Source: Aquabacterium sp. J223
Lineage (GTDB): Bacteria; Pseudomonadota; Gammaproteobacteria; Burkholderiales; Burkholderiaceae_C
Direction: 5' to 3'
Length of the DNA: 64,000 bases
Assembly: GCF_024666615.1 (NCBI RefSeq)
Contig: NZ_CP088297.1
Coordinates: 372,001 to 436,000 of the forward strand
Below the pieces are notes generated by a model. That model was given only the letters and a program-made list of their open reading frames with translations, made no database searches and was not told the origin of the DNA. This document shows positions 1 through 12,195 of this stretch, piece after piece. Position 1 is the first letter of the stretch, and the number at the start of each line of letters is the position of its first letter. A program made the position numbers and the translations under genes.

Positions 1-233
1 GCCTGGCGGCCTACCGCGTCGCGCCCGGCGTGGACCTGGCGCCGCTGGCGCTCGGCGGCGTGCTGCGCACGGCGGTCGAACGGCTGCAGCGGCAGAGCAC
101 CAACCTGCGCGCGCTGGCCGAATGGCCGGGCTTCGACCGCGGCCGCGCCACCCGGCTGCTCAACGCGCTGTACCTGCAGGCCGGGCTGATCGTCAGCCGC
201 AGCCACCCCGCGGCGGCCGGCGAACCGAGCTGA
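1..233 (+). CDS. C-terminal end of an unrecognised protein (partial)
   Basis: The reading frame is open from the left edge (first full codon at base 3) and ends in TGA at 231-233, giving about 76 residues of a C-terminus. The segment is mostly helical in character, with a run of Leu/Ala/Arg and the stretch LLNALYLQAGLIV near the end. It has strong G/C third positions like its neighbours. I do not recognise the family. The next gene converges on it from the other strand 12 bases downstream. The N-terminal part lies outside the window, so no function is offered. Confidence 0.55.
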   Translation, partial: LAAYRVAPGVDLAPLALGGVLRTAVERLQRQSTNLRALAEWPGFDRGRATRLLNALYLQAGLIVSRSHPAAAGEPS

Positions 234-245
234 GGCTTCGGCCCC

Positions 246-1424
246 TCAAGCGGCCGGGGACAACGCGCGCTGCCGCGTCGCCAGCACGGCCGCCAGCCCC
301 AGCACCGCCGCCGACGCCACCAGGCCGCGCGCCAGCCCGGCACCGTCGGACAACCAGCCGGTCCACAGCGGACCGATCACCTGTCCGAGCGCGAACACCA
401 CGGTGAACGCGGCGATGCCGCCGCTCCAGCCGGCCGGCGGCGTGTTCAGCCGCACCAGCGCCGTCGTGGCGCCCGGCACCTGCAGGAAGATGGCACCGAA
501 GCCCAGGCCGGAGGCGAACACCGCCCACGGCGCGGCGCTCAGCGCCGGCAGCACGCAGGCCACCGCCAGCAGCGCGTTGAGCAGCGCCATCGGCCGCCCG
601 CTGCGGTGGCGCTGCAGCAGCCCCGACCAGAGGAAGGACGAGGCCACCACGCCGGCGCCCAGCAGAGCGTAGAACACCGTGACCTGCGCTGACGGCAGGC
701 CCTGCTCGCGCAGCAGCGCGACGACGAAGGTCATGTAGCCGATGTAGCCGATGCCGAACCCGGCGTAGGACAGCAGCCCGAAGACGAAGTCGCGCCAGCG
801 GAAGGCCGCCGGGGTGCCGGCGGCGGGCGACGGCGCGGCCGCCGGCACCTGCGCCACCGGCCGGCGCAGGGCCAGCGTGGCCGCGGCGCAAGCCAGGCCG
901 AGCACCGCCCAGGCCAGCGGCCAGGCCGGACCGCCCCCTCGCGCGGCCATCAGCGCCTCGCAGGCCGGCACCGCCAGCGCCGCCAGCAGGATGCCGAAGC
1001 CGGTGCCGCCGTAGTAGAGCGCCAGCAGCAACCCGCCGCGCGACCCGGCACCGGCGGCCAGCCGCGCCGCCAGCAGGCCGCCGCTGACGAAGACCAGCGC
1101 GCTGGCCACGCCGGTGAGCCCGCGCAGCGCCATCAGCACCGCGGTGTCGCGCGAGGCGGCGGTGGCCAGCAGGCCGAGGCTCGCGGCGGCGGACCCGAGG
1201 AGCAGGCTGCGGCCGTCGCCAAGCCGGCGCATCGCCGCCGGTGCGAGCAGCGCACCCACCAGGTAACCCAGCGCGTTGGCGGTGTTCAGCGCGCCGGCCA
1301 CCGTGTAGCTCCACTGCAGGTCGGCGCGCATCGGCGGCAGCAGCAGCGCGTAGGCGAACCGCGCGATGCCGAGCGACACCGCCGCTGCCAGCGACAGCCG
1401 CAGCGCGGTGCCGACGCCCTGCAC
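246..1424 (-). CDS. MFS transporter, YbfB/YjiJ family
   Basis: A 392-residue inner-membrane protein with about twelve hydrophobic segments and no soluble domain, as expected for a major facilitator permease. The N-terminal region with SLGIARFAYALLLPPM and a short Gly/Ala-rich first bundle is typical of the YbfB/YjiJ branch, whose substrates are largely unknown. The start is a GTG three bases after the stop of the upstream xdhC-like gene, so the two are almost certainly co-transcribed and translationally coupled. Position next to a molybdenum hydroxylase locus suggests export or import of that enzyme's substrate or product, but this is inference from location only. Confidence 0.85.
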   Translation of the reverse strand: MQGVGTALRLSLAAAVSLGIARFAYALLLPPMRADLQWSYTVAGALNTANALGYLVGALLAPAAMRRLGDGRSLLLGSAAASLGLLATAASRDTAVLMALRGLTGVASALVFVSGGLLAARLAAGAGSRGGLLLALYYGGTGFGILLAALAVPACEALMAARGGGPAWPLAWAVLGLACAAATLALRRPVAQVPAAAPSPAAGTPAAFRWRDFVFGLLSYAGFGIGYIGYMTFVVALLREQGLPSAQVTVFYALLGAGVVASSFLWSGLLQRHRSGRPMALLNALLAVACVLPALSAAPWAVFASGLGFGAIFLQVPGATTALVRLNTPPAGWSGGIAAFTVVFALGQVIGPLWTGWLSDGAGLARGLVASAAVLGLAAVLATRQRALSPAA

Positions 1425-1427
1425 CGG

Positions 1428-2432
1428 CTACAGCGCGCAGCCGGATTCGCCGGGCGCCGGATCGGCCTGGCGCAGGTCCACGCCGTAGCGCACCGCCGTC
1501 AGCTCGGCCAGGATGGACACCGCGATCTCCGGCGGCGTGCGCGCGCCGTTCTTGATGCCCACCGGCCCATGCAACCGGTCGAGCTGCGGGTCGGTGAGGC
1601 CGAAGTGCTCCTTCAGCCGCGCCCGGCGCTTGGCCTGGTTGACGCGCGAGCCGATGGCGCCGACGTAGAAGCAGGGGCTGGCCAGCGCCTCCATCAGCGC
1701 GAGGTCGTCCAGCTTGGGGTCGTGGGTCAGCGCCACCACGGCGGTGTGGCCGTCGGGTTTCAATTCCACCAGCACGTCGTCGGGCATGCCGCGCAGCAGC
1801 CGCGCACCGGGCACCTCGAAGCCGCTGGCGTACTCCTCGCGCGGGTCGCAGATCAGCACCTCGTAGTCCAGCGCGCGCGCCATGGTGGCGAGGTAGTGCG
1901 TCATCTGCCCTGCACCGATGACCACCAGCCGCCACCGCGGGCCGTGGGTGGTGACCAGCCGCTGGTCGTCGAGCTGCAGTTCGTCGCTGCCGCCGGCCGG
2001 CGAAAGCTCGACGCGGCCGTCGCCCAGGTGCAGCACCCGGCGCACGCGCTCGCCGGCGTCCAGCCGCTGCAGCAGCTCGTCGATGCGCGAGCCGTCGTGC
2101 AGCGGCTCCAGCAGCAGCTCCAGCGTGCCGCCGCAGGGCAGGCCGAAGCGGGTCGCCTCTTCCGCGCCGACGCCGTATCGCAGCGGCTGCGGCCGGGTCA
2201 GGCCCAGCGCGCCGTCGCGCACCTTGGCCACCAGGTCGTCCTCGATGCAGCCGCCGGACACCGAGCCGGCGATCTGGCCGCCACCGTCCGGATCGGCCCG
2301 CACCGCCACCACCGAGCCGACCGGCCGGGGCGCGGACCCCCAGGTGCGCGTGACCGTGCCCAGCACCACCGGGTGCCCGGCGCGCCACCACTGCGAGACC
2401 TGCCGCAGCACCTGAAGATCGACGTTGTCCAT
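1428..2432 (-). CDS. XdhC/CoxI family molybdenum-cofactor maturation protein
   Basis: A 334-residue protein with the two-part XdhC architecture. The N-terminal XdhC_CoxI domain contains [13 protein letters not shown] and the conserved [12 protein letters not shown] (about residues 30-65). The C-terminal Rossmann domain contains [13 protein letters not shown] and a later GAIGSR motif. Proteins of this family bind and sulfurate the molybdenum cofactor and hand it to xanthine-dehydrogenase or CO-dehydrogenase-type enzymes. It is divergent from coxSLM, separated by a roughly 180-base intergenic region that probably holds both promoters. It most likely serves the large subunit encoded at 3097-5439. 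Confidence 0.9.
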   Translation of the reverse strand: MDNVDLQVLRQVSQWWRAGHPVVLGTVTRTWGSAPRPVGSVVAVRADPDGGGQIAGSVSGGCIEDDLVAKVRDGALGLTRPQPLRYGVGAEEATRFGLPCGGTLELLLEPLHDGSRIDELLQRLDAGERVRRVLHLGDGRVELSPAGGSDELQLDDQRLVTTHGPRWRLVVIGAGQMTHYLATMARALDYEVLICDPREEYASGFEVPGARLLRGMPDDVLVELKPDGHTAVVALTHDPKLDDLALMEALASPCFYVGAIGSRVNQAKRRARLKEHFGLTDPQLDRLHGPVGIKNGARTPPEIAVSILAELTAVRYGVDLRQADPAPGESGCAL

Positions 2433-2612
2433 TCAATCAGTGTGCCGTGTCTCGACGGCCGCAGCGGCCGCGATGGATTTCAGGGTTTCCCGCCGGCTGC
2501 GGTCGCGCAGGGCGCCGCATAGCATGGGTCAGTCCCCTCACCCAGTCCCCTCACCGAATGCCGGCGCGGCCCGCGCCCCGCCATGGCCACTGGGGGCTTC
2601 ACGGAGATGCCC

Positions 2613-3086
2613 ATGTCCATTGCCCTCACCCTGACCGTCAACGGCGCGCCGGTGACCCGGCCGGTGGCGCCGTCGACGCTGCTGTCCGAGTTCATCCGCG
2701 AGCACCTGCGGCTGACCGGCACCCACATCGGCTGCGACACCACCCAGTGCGGCGCCTGCACGGTGCTGCTGGACGGCCGGGCGGTGAAGAGCTGCACCGT
2801 GCTGGCGTTGCAGGCGCAGGGCGCGCAACTGACCACCATCGAGGGCCTGGCGCAGGCGGACGGCACGCTGCACCCGATGCAGGAAGCCTTCCGGCAGTGC
2901 CACGGCCTGCAGTGCGGCTTCTGCACCCCGGGCATGGTGATGAGCGCCGTCGACCTGGCCACCCACCATGCCTGCGGCACCGAGCAGGAGATCCGCGACG
3001 GCCTGGAGGGCAACCTCTGCCGCTGCACCGGGTACCACAACATCGTCAAGGCCGTGCAGCAGGGCGCTGCGGCCATGAAGGCCTGA
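2613..3086 (+). CDS. coxS: CoxS-type [2Fe-2S] small subunit of a molybdenum hydroxylase
   Basis: A 157-residue iron-sulfur subunit. The N-terminal plant-type [2Fe-2S] site uses Cys41, 46, 49 and 61 ([16 protein letters not shown]). The C-terminal four-helix [2Fe-2S] site uses Cys101 and 104 ([10 protein letters not shown]) and Cys136 and 138 (CRCTGYHN). It passes electrons from the Mo site of the large subunit to the FAD subunit. I chose the ATG at 2613 because GGAG at 2603-2606 sits six bases upstream; ATGs at 2583 and 2607 are alternatives. It leads the S-L-M gene set, with the large subunit starting 10 bases after its stop. Confidence 0.95.
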   Translation: MSIALTLTVNGAPVTRPVAPSTLLSEFIREHLRLTGTHIGCDTTQCGACTVLLDGRAVKSCTVLALQAQGAQLTTIEGLAQADGTLHPMQEAFRQCHGLQCGFCTPGMVMSAVDLATHHACGTEQEIRDGLEGNLCRCTGYHNIVKAVQQGAAAMKA

Positions 3087-3096
3087 GGGGACGGTC

Positions 3097-5439
<2,343 letters not shown>

Positions 5440-5462
5440 GCGCCGCGGCCCAGGAGAACCCG

Positions 5463-6251
<789 letters not shown>

Positions 6252-6290
6252 GCCCCCGGCCGTCTGGCGGCCGCCCCCCCATGGGGGCTA

Positions 6291-6324
6291 CCCGAACGGA
6301 CCGGGAGACCCGGATCCGTTCGGG
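6291..6324. repeat. Long inverted repeat between coxM and the MoxR gene
   Basis: CCCGAACGGA plus CCGGG (6291-6305) pairs with CCCGG plus TCCGTTCGGG (6309-6324), leaving an AGA loop and one bulged A. The hairpin is very stable but has no T tract. It lies in a stretch rich in further small inverted repeats (C-run/G-run pairs at about 6273-6286, and GCCGCC/GGCGGC pairs at 6349-6362). It may dampen transcription between the enzyme genes and the assembly genes, or be a copy of an intergenic repeat family. Confidence 0.6.
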
Positions 6325-6404
6325 CGCGCTGACCGGCACCGCCCCTGGCCGCCTTGGCGGCCTGTCCCAAGGGGATTCCAGACTGGCTGCACCATCATCG
6401 GTGG

Positions 6405-7337
6405 ATGACGTTCCCTCTCCCTGACAGCATCGACGACACCCAGGCCCGGCTGCTGGCGCTGGACTACGTGGCCGAGCGTTCGCTGGCCACCGTCGCCTTC
6501 CTCGCGTTGACGCTGCAGCGGCCGCTGTTCCTGGAAGGCGAACCGGGCACCGGCAAGACCGAGATCGCGAAGACGCTGGCCACGATGCTGGACCGGCCGC
6601 TGGTGCGGCTGCAGTGCCACGAGGGGCTGGACCTGGCCGGCGCGGCCTATGAGTGGAACGTGCCGCGGCAGCTGCTGGAGATCCGGCTGGCCGAAGCGAC
6701 GCATGCGGCCCACGCCGCCGACCCCCGGGCCGCCCGCGACGCGCTGGCGGCCGAGCTGTACGCGCCGCGCTTCCTCATCCGCCGCGCGCTGCTGCAGGCG
6801 GTGCAGCCGGACGACGGCATCGCCCCGGTGCTGCTGATCGACGAACTCGACCGCGCCGACGAGCCCTTCGAGGCCTTCCTGCTCGAGGTGCTGGCCGAGT
6901 TCCAGATCACCATCCCCGAGCTGGGCACGGTCAAGGCCGCCGAGCCGCCGGTCGTCGTGCTCACCTCCAACCGCACCCGCGAAGTGCACGACGCGCTGAA
7001 GCGCCGCTGCCTGTACCACTGGGTCGGCTTCCCCGACGCCGAGCGCGAGCGGCTGATCCTGCAGCGCCGGCTGCCGGGGTTGCCGATAGCGTTGTCGCGC
7101 CAGGTGGTGGCCATCGTGCAGGGCCTGCGCCGGCTCGACCTGGCCAAGCTGCCCGGCGTGGCGGAAACGATCGAATGGGCGCGCGCCCTGGTCGCGCTGG
7201 ACACCGTGGCGCTGGACGCCGACACGCTCGGCCAGACGCTGGGCGTGCTGCTCAAGCACCAGGACGACATCGCCCGCGTTCAGGCCGGCGAGGTGACGCG
7301 GCTGCTGGCCGAGGCGCAGCAGGCGCTGGCCGCCTGA
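6405..7337 (+). CDS. MoxR-type AAA+ ATPase (CoxD-like)
   Basis: A 310-residue AAA+ protein. Walker A is GEPGTGKTE at about residues 45-53, Walker B is LLIDELDRAD, and sensor-1 is VLTSNRTRE. MoxR/CoxD ATPases work with von Willebrand factor A partners to mature metal centres; in CO dehydrogenase loci CoxD helps build the active-site cluster. The ATG at 6405 gives the usual family N-terminus; an upstream ATG at 6354 would add an unconvincing leader. The VWA gene starts seven bases after its stop, matching the classical coxD-coxE order. Confidence 0.9.
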   Translation: MTFPLPDSIDDTQARLLALDYVAERSLATVAFLALTLQRPLFLEGEPGTGKTEIAKTLATMLDRPLVRLQCHEGLDLAGAAYEWNVPRQLLEIRLAEATHAAHAADPRAARDALAAELYAPRFLIRRALLQAVQPDDGIAPVLLIDELDRADEPFEAFLLEVLAEFQITIPELGTVKAAEPPVVVLTSNRTREVHDALKRRCLYHWVGFPDAERERLILQRRLPGLPIALSRQVVAIVQGLRRLDLAKLPGVAETIEWARALVALDTVALDADTLGQTLGVLLKHQDDIARVQAGEVTRLLAEAQQALAA

Positions 7338-7344
7338 GGCGCCC

Positions 7345-8580
7345 ATGCCGGTTGGTCTCGACCCGTCCGGCGGGCCTGGCGAGCTGCCGGGGCAGCTGGG
7401 CCACAACGTCCTGCAGTTCGCCCGCCTGCTGCGCAAGAGCGGCCTCGCGGTCGGTCCCGACCGGGTGCTGCTGTCGCTGCAGGCGCTGCAGCAGGGCGGC
7501 CTGGACCGGCGCGACGACTTCCGCGAGGCGCTGGCCGCCTGCTGGCTGGACCGCCACGAGCAGCGCGTGGTCTTCGACGCCGCCTTCGAGCTGTTCTGGC
7601 GCGACCCCGACATCGCCGGCCGGATGATGGCCATGCTGCTGCCCAAGGTGCAGGCCCAGCGGGCCGCGGCCAACGCACCGAAGCAGAACCGCCGGCTGGC
7701 CGACGCGCTGGCCACACCGCCCGCACCGTCGAGCGCCGAAGACAAGCCGCCCGAGCAGCGGCTGGAGGTCGAGGCCTGGTCCGCCAGCGAACGCGAGCGC
7801 CTGCAACGTGCCGACTTCGACACCATGACGGCCGACGAATGGCGCGAGGCCAAGCGCCTGCTGTCGCGGCTGGACACCTTCCTGCCGCCGCTGCCCACCC
7901 GCCGCATGCGGCGCGCCGCCCGCGGGCGGCCCGACCTGCGGGCCACGCTGCGCGCCCAGGTCCACGCCGGGGGCGAGATCGTCGGCCTGCAGTGGCGCGC
8001 GCCGCGCACCCGGCGGCCGCCCCTGGTGGTGCTGGCCGACATCTCCGGCTCGATGAGCCGCTACTCGCGCATGCTGCTGCACTTCGCCCATGCGCTGTCG
8101 CGGGCCGAGGTGCGGCTGGCGGCCTTCGTCTTCGGCACGCGGCTGACCGACATCACCCGCGTGCTGCGCGCGCGCGACCCCGACGTGGCGGTGGCCGCGG
8201 TGGAAGCGGCCGTCGGCGACTGGGGCGGCGGCACGCGGCTGGCGGAGTCGCTGCACGCGTTCAACCGCCATTGGGCGGGGCGGGTGCTCGACAGCCGCAC
8301 CACCGTGCTGCTGGTGACCGACGGTCTCGCCCACGGCGACACCGTCGGCCTGGCGGCGGAGATGGGGCGGCTGCAGCGCCGCTGCCGCGAGCTGGTGTGG
8401 CTCAACCCGCTGCTGCGCTTCGACGGCTTCCAGCCACGCGCGGCCGGCATCCGTGCCATGCTGCCGCACGTGGACCGCTTCGTGCCCGCGCACAACCTGC
8501 ACAGCCTGCAGTCGCTCGCCCGCCTGCTGGCCGCACCCCCCACCGGCGGCCGTCGCCGCCCGATCACGAGAAGACCTGAG
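7345..8580 (+). CDS. VWA-domain protein CoxE, reading in frame into coxG
   Basis: A CoxE-like partner of the MoxR ATPase. A helical N-terminal region is followed by a von Willebrand A fold whose metal-binding DxSxS motif is LADISGSMS at about residues 230-240. As sequenced there is no stop: the frame runs straight into the CoxG coding sequence at 8581, giving one 565-codon ORF to 9042. In the -1 frame a TGA at 8577-8579 sits immediately before the coxG ATG, and one extra C in the C6 run at 8536-8541 would connect to it. Either a base is missing or a true CoxE-CoxG fusion exists; I favour separate genes. Confidence 0.8.
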
Positions 8581-9042
8581 ATGGAACTGACCGACCAGCA
8601 CACCCTGCCCGTGTCCCAGGCCGAGGCCTGGGCCGCGCTCAACGACACCGAGCTGCTCAAGGCCTGCATCCCCGGCTGCGAGTCGCTGACCGCCACCGGC
8701 GAGGGCCGCTACGAGATGCTGATGGTCGCCGCCGTCGGCCCGGTGAAGGCCAAGTTCAAGGGCAACCTGCAGCTGGCCGACGCCCAGCCGCCCGAGTCCT
8801 ACACCATGCTGTTCGAGGGCCAGGGCGGCATGGCCGGCCACGGCAAGGGGCAGGCGCAGGTGCGGCTGGAGCCCACCGGACCGACGGAGACGGTGCTGCA
8901 CTACGTCGCCAAGGCGACGGTGGGCGGCAAGATCGCGCAGATCGGCTCGCGGCTGGTCGACATGGCCGCCAAGAAGATCGCCGGCGAGTTCTTCGACCGC
9001 TTCAAGAAGGCGCTGGAGGCGCGCAGCCAGCCCGCGGCCTGA
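8581..9042 (+). CDS. coxG: CoxG-like SRPBCC-fold protein (CO dehydrogenase subunit G family)
   Basis: A 153-residue domain with the CoxG signature: an N-terminal MELTDQHTLPV strand, then KACIPGCESLT, and a C-terminal helix rich in Lys/Phe (KKIAGEFFDRFKKAL). CoxG proteins have the START/SRPBCC hydrophobic-cavity fold and in characterised systems help anchor CO dehydrogenase to the membrane. The ATG at 8581 has GAGAAG seven bases upstream, so independent translation is plausible. In the raw sequence it is also in frame with coxE. It closes the cox operon; the next gene is convergent. Confidence 0.85.
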   Translation: MELTDQHTLPVSQAEAWAALNDTELLKACIPGCESLTATGEGRYEMLMVAAVGPVKAKFKGNLQLADAQPPESYTMLFEGQGGMAGHGKGQAQVRLEPTGPTETVLHYVAKATVGGKIAQIGSRLVDMAAKKIAGEFFDRFKKALEARSQPAA

Positions 9043-9060
9043 CGCCCGACGCCGGCACCG

Positions 9061-9540
9061 CTAGAAGCCGTGCCGGCGGTGCCAGTCGGCCAGCGACTCC
9101 TCGGGATAGCCGTCGAAGCAGGCATCGCCCGGCCGCACCTCGGGCTCGACCCAGTTCGCCTTGCTGCCCAGCATGAGGTGCACGCGGTCCGGCGGCACCG
9201 GCAGCGGGGTGTCGATGGCCGAGGCGTGCGGGTGCACCAGGTCCGGCCAGGTGGGGTCGAACAGCCACAGCGCGCTGCCGCAGCGGCGGCAGAAGTGGCG
9301 CTGGGCGCCGCTGGCGTGCCAGCCGCCGCCCGCGTCTTCCATCCGGGCGTGAAAGCTGGCGACGTCGGCCTCGCCCTCGACCTTCAGCGTGGCGGCGTCG
9401 GCGCCCAGGTTGATGGCGTAGCCGCCGGCGCCCGCCGTCTTGCGGCAGATCGAGCAGTAGCAGCGCATGAAGGGCACCGGCTCGCGCGACTCGACCTCGA
9501 AGCGCACCGCCTGGCAGTGACACGATCCCTGCAGCTTCAT
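9061..9540 (-). CDS. GFA/CENP-V family zinc protein
   Basis: A 159-residue protein of the glutathione-dependent formaldehyde-activating (GFA) domain family. The zinc-binding cysteines are visible as GSCHCQAVRFEV near the N-terminus, CYCSICRKTAG near residue 30 and HFCRRCGSALW near residue 85. Members are small zinc-sulfur proteins that may act on glutathione adducts, but most, including this one, have no proven reaction. It converges on the cox operon with 18 bases between stops. The AEC transporter gene ends 16 bases upstream of its start, so the two could be co-transcribed. Confidence 0.9.
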   Translation of the reverse strand: MKLQGSCHCQAVRFEVESREPVPFMRCYCSICRKTAGAGGYAINLGADAATLKVEGEADVASFHARMEDAGGGWHASGAQRHFCRRCGSALWLFDPTWPDLVHPHASAIDTPLPVPPDRVHLMLGSKANWVEPEVRPGDACFDGYPEESLADWHRRHGF

Positions 9541-9556
9541 GCTCGTCCTTTCGCCG

Positions 9557-10522
9557 TCAGCGGCCGACGCCGAAGGCCCATGCCCAGGCGCTGAAGCTGG
9601 CGAACGCGGCCACCGTGGAGGCCATGATGATGCGCGCCACCCGGCCGATGTCGGCGCCGCGCGCTTGAGCCAGCAGCGAGACGTTGCTGGCGCTGGGCAG
9701 CGCGGCGGTGAGCACCAGCACCATCAGCGCGAAGCCCGACAGCGGCGCGCCCGCGGCCCGTGCGGCAAGCCCCAGGCCCAGCACCAGCGCCGGGTGCAGC
9801 GCCAGCTTCAGCGCGGCGGCCGGCAGCGCGTCGGTGCGCCGCCCGTTGGAGACCCCCGCGCCGGTGCCGGCGGTGGTCCACAGCACCACGCCGATGGTGA
9901 ACAGCGCCACCGGGCTGGCGGCGTCGCCCAGCAGCTGGACGGTGGCGTCGAGCGGACCGGGCAGGCGGGTGCCGGTGGCCCGCAGCAGCGCGCCCACCGC
10001 GATGGCCCAGGGCAACGGGTTGCCCGCCGCGGCCTTGAAGGCGGCCCAGGCCGCCGCGCCGCGCCCCTCGCCGGCGCCCGGCGCGCGCGCCAGCGCCAGG
10101 CACAGCGAGCTGGTGAGGAAGAAGTCGACCAGCAGCGTGCAGATCACCGGCCCGGCGGCCTGAGGCCCGAGCAGCGCCACCAGCAGCGGCACGCCCATGA
10201 AGCCGCTGTTGGGAAAGGCGGCGACCAGCGCGCCGAACGCGGCGTCGGCCCGGGGCCAGCCGCGGCGGCGCAGCGCCCACAGCGCCAGCGCCACCACCGG
10301 CCCCATCGCCAGCGCGTAGACCGCCAGCACCCAGGGGTCGAGCAGGCGCTCCAGCGGCGTCGCCATGCCGAAGCGCATGAGCATGCAGGGCAGGGCGAAG
10401 AACAGCACGAAGCCGTTGAGCCCGGGCACCGCCGCGGCCGGCACCACCCCCCGCCGCGCCGCCCACCAGCCGATCAGCACCAGCGCGAAAAAGGGGGCGG
10501 TGACCGCCAGCACGTGAACCAT
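9557..10522 (-). CDS. AEC-family (auxin efflux carrier-like) transporter
   Basis: A 321-residue inner-membrane protein with about ten hydrophobic segments. The N-terminal half contains LPCMLMRFGM and AAFPNSGFMGVPLL, the N-S-G-F-G pattern typical of the AEC/malonate-transporter family. The C-terminal half contains ALPSASNVSLLAQ, another family hallmark. Substrates of bacterial members are mostly unknown organic acids. The ATG at 10522 begins a clean hydrophobic first helix (VHVLAVTAPFFALVLIGWW). It lies between a PhoD-type phosphatase and a GFA protein, all on the minus strand but not obviously linked in function. Confidence 0.88.
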   Translation of the reverse strand: MVHVLAVTAPFFALVLIGWWAARRGVVPAAAVPGLNGFVLFFALPCMLMRFGMATPLERLLDPWVLAVYALAMGPVVALALWALRRRGWPRADAAFGALVAAFPNSGFMGVPLLVALLGPQAAGPVICTLLVDFFLTSSLCLALARAPGAGEGRGAAAWAAFKAAAGNPLPWAIAVGALLRATGTRLPGPLDATVQLLGDAASPVALFTIGVVLWTTAGTGAGVSNGRRTDALPAAALKLALHPALVLGLGLAARAAGAPLSGFALMVLVLTAALPSASNVSLLAQARGADIGRVARIIMASTVAAFASFSAWAWAFGVGR

Positions 10523-10614
10523 GGCGGCGCAGTATCCGGGCAAGCGGCGCGCATGCGCCGTCGACTGAACGTGCTGGCCTGAACCTGCCGGCCTGGACGG
10601 GCGAGCGTCGACCC

Positions 10615-12123
10615 TCAGGCCGGCTGCGGGCCGGGGCGGCCGGCTTCGACGATAAAGCGCGCCAGCGTGTTGACCGGGCTGTCCGCCCGCTCCACGTCCT
10701 CCACCGCGCGCAGTTCGGCCTGCAGCCGGCGCTCGTCGAGCGTGAAGCGCACCGTGCCGCGGTGGTCGCTGCGGCCGAGCCGGATGTGCGGGTTGAAGGG
10801 CAGCGCCTCGTCCAGCCGGGCCTGGGCCATCGACGGGCTGCTGATCGAGGTGCCGCAGAACTCGCTGGCCACCGCCGGCCCCGGGCGGTCGAAGTCGGGC
10901 CGCAGCTCGGCGACGTAGTGGGTGTGCACGTCGCCGCCCAGCACCACCGCGCCGGGCAGCCGCCGTTCGGCGATGCCGTCGAGCAGCCGGCGGCGGGCGG
11001 CGGGGTAGCCGTCCCAGCCGTCGGTCCAGTAGGCCGGGTCGCGCGCCGGGTCGCGCCAGGCGAAGCGGCTCATCAGGGTCTGCTGCGCCACCAGGTTCCA
11101 CGGCCGCTGCAGGTCCCAGCCGTCGGCCAGCCAGCGCTCCTGCTCGTGGCCGAGCAGGCTGCGCTGCGGGTCGAGCAGTTCCGGGCAGTCGCGCAGGGCC
11201 ACGTTGTTGCTGCCGCCGCGGCCGGGCTTGGGGCAGGCCTGCGGGTCGCGGTACTGGCGGTCGTCCAGGCAGTGCACCGTGGCCAGCCGGCCCCAGGTCC
11301 AGCGGCTGACGATGCGCAGGTCCGGGCCGCGCGGCCGCCAGGCCCTGGGCACCGGCTGGTGCTCCCACCAGGCCTGGTAGGCGGCGGCGCGGCGCTCGGC
11401 GAAGTCGGGCTGCAGCGCCTGGCCCTGCAGGGCCGCGTAGTCGTTGTCCACCTCGTGGTCGTCCCACACCAGCAGCCAGGGCGCGGCGGCGTGCGCCGCC
11501 TGCAGCAGCGGGTCGCGCTTGTAGGTGGCGTAGCGGCGGCGGTAGTCGTCCAGCGAGGTGACGAAGCCGCCCTCGTGACGGCGCACCCGGTTCGGCGCCG
11601 AGGCGTACTCGTAGACGTAGTCGCCGAGGAAGAGCACCAGGTCGGGCGACCACTCGGCCACGTCGCGCCAGGCGGCGTAGTGGCCCATGTCGTAGCGCTG
11701 GCAGCTGGCGATGACGTAGCGCAGGCCGGCCGGCGCGTCGGGCGCCGGCGCGGTGCGGGTGCGGCCGACGGCGCTGCGCTGGCCCAGCGCCTCGAAGCGG
11801 TAGAAGTAGGGCCGGCCCGGCACCAGGCCGGCAGGCTCGGCGTGCACGCTGTGCGCGTCGCGCCGCAGCGCGGTCTCCTCGCCCTGCGCGGCGAGGTCGG
11901 TGAAGCGCTCGTCGCGGGCGAGTTGCCAGCGCACCGGCACCGCCTCGGGCAGGTCGCCGCCCATCAGCCGGGTCCACAGCACCAGCCGGTCGGGCCGCGG
12001 CGCGCCGGAGGCCACGCCGAGGGCGAAGCGCTCGTCGCTGCCGGCGCGGGCGCAGGACAGCAGGCCGGGCGCCAGCCCGGCGGCCAGCGCCGCCTGCAGC
12101 AGCGATCGTCGGGAAGCGGTCAT
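10615..12123 (-). CDS. Alkaline phosphatase D family protein (PhoD-like)
   Basis: A 502-residue exported metallophosphatase. The N-terminus TASRRSLLQAALAAG carries a twin-arginine-like signal and LLSC could be a lipobox. A PhoD N-terminal domain follows, then the phosphoesterase core with FLGDYVYEY, WDDHEVDND and GGDVHTHYVAEL, which supply the Fe/Ca ligands of PhoD enzymes. It should hydrolyse phosphodiesters or monoesters in the periplasm. I chose the ATG at 12123 because it places the RR motif at the start. It is divergent from pcaC with about 70 bases between them. Confidence 0.92.
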   Translation of the reverse strand: MTASRRSLLQAALAAGLAPGLLSCARAGSDERFALGVASGAPRPDRLVLWTRLMGGDLPEAVPVRWQLARDERFTDLAAQGEETALRRDAHSVHAEPAGLVPGRPYFYRFEALGQRSAVGRTRTAPAPDAPAGLRYVIASCQRYDMGHYAAWRDVAEWSPDLVLFLGDYVYEYASAPNRVRRHEGGFVTSLDDYRRRYATYKRDPLLQAAHAAAPWLLVWDDHEVDNDYAALQGQALQPDFAERRAAAYQAWWEHQPVPRAWRPRGPDLRIVSRWTWGRLATVHCLDDRQYRDPQACPKPGRGGSNNVALRDCPELLDPQRSLLGHEQERWLADGWDLQRPWNLVAQQTLMSRFAWRDPARDPAYWTDGWDGYPAARRRLLDGIAERRLPGAVVLGGDVHTHYVAELRPDFDRPGPAVASEFCGTSISSPSMAQARLDEALPFNPHIRLGRSDHRGTVRFTLDERRLQAELRAVEDVERADSPVNTLARFIVEAGRPGPQPA

Positions 12124-12195
12124 GGCCGCGAGTGTCGCCCGGCTCGGTGACGCGGTTGTTAGAGTGGCCGTCCCGCCCCCACCCCTCCCCCGCCC

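Noticed and set aside
193-2436. 747-codon minus-strand frame in a different register from the MFS and XdhC genes
   Set aside because: It overlaps two recognised genes on the same strand in another frame and is Arg/Ala/Gly-rich throughout.
9052-9076. Terminator hairpin CCGGCAC/GTGCCGG between coxG and the GFA gene
   Set aside because: Only seven base pairs with an 11-base loop and no T tract; too weak to list as a feature.
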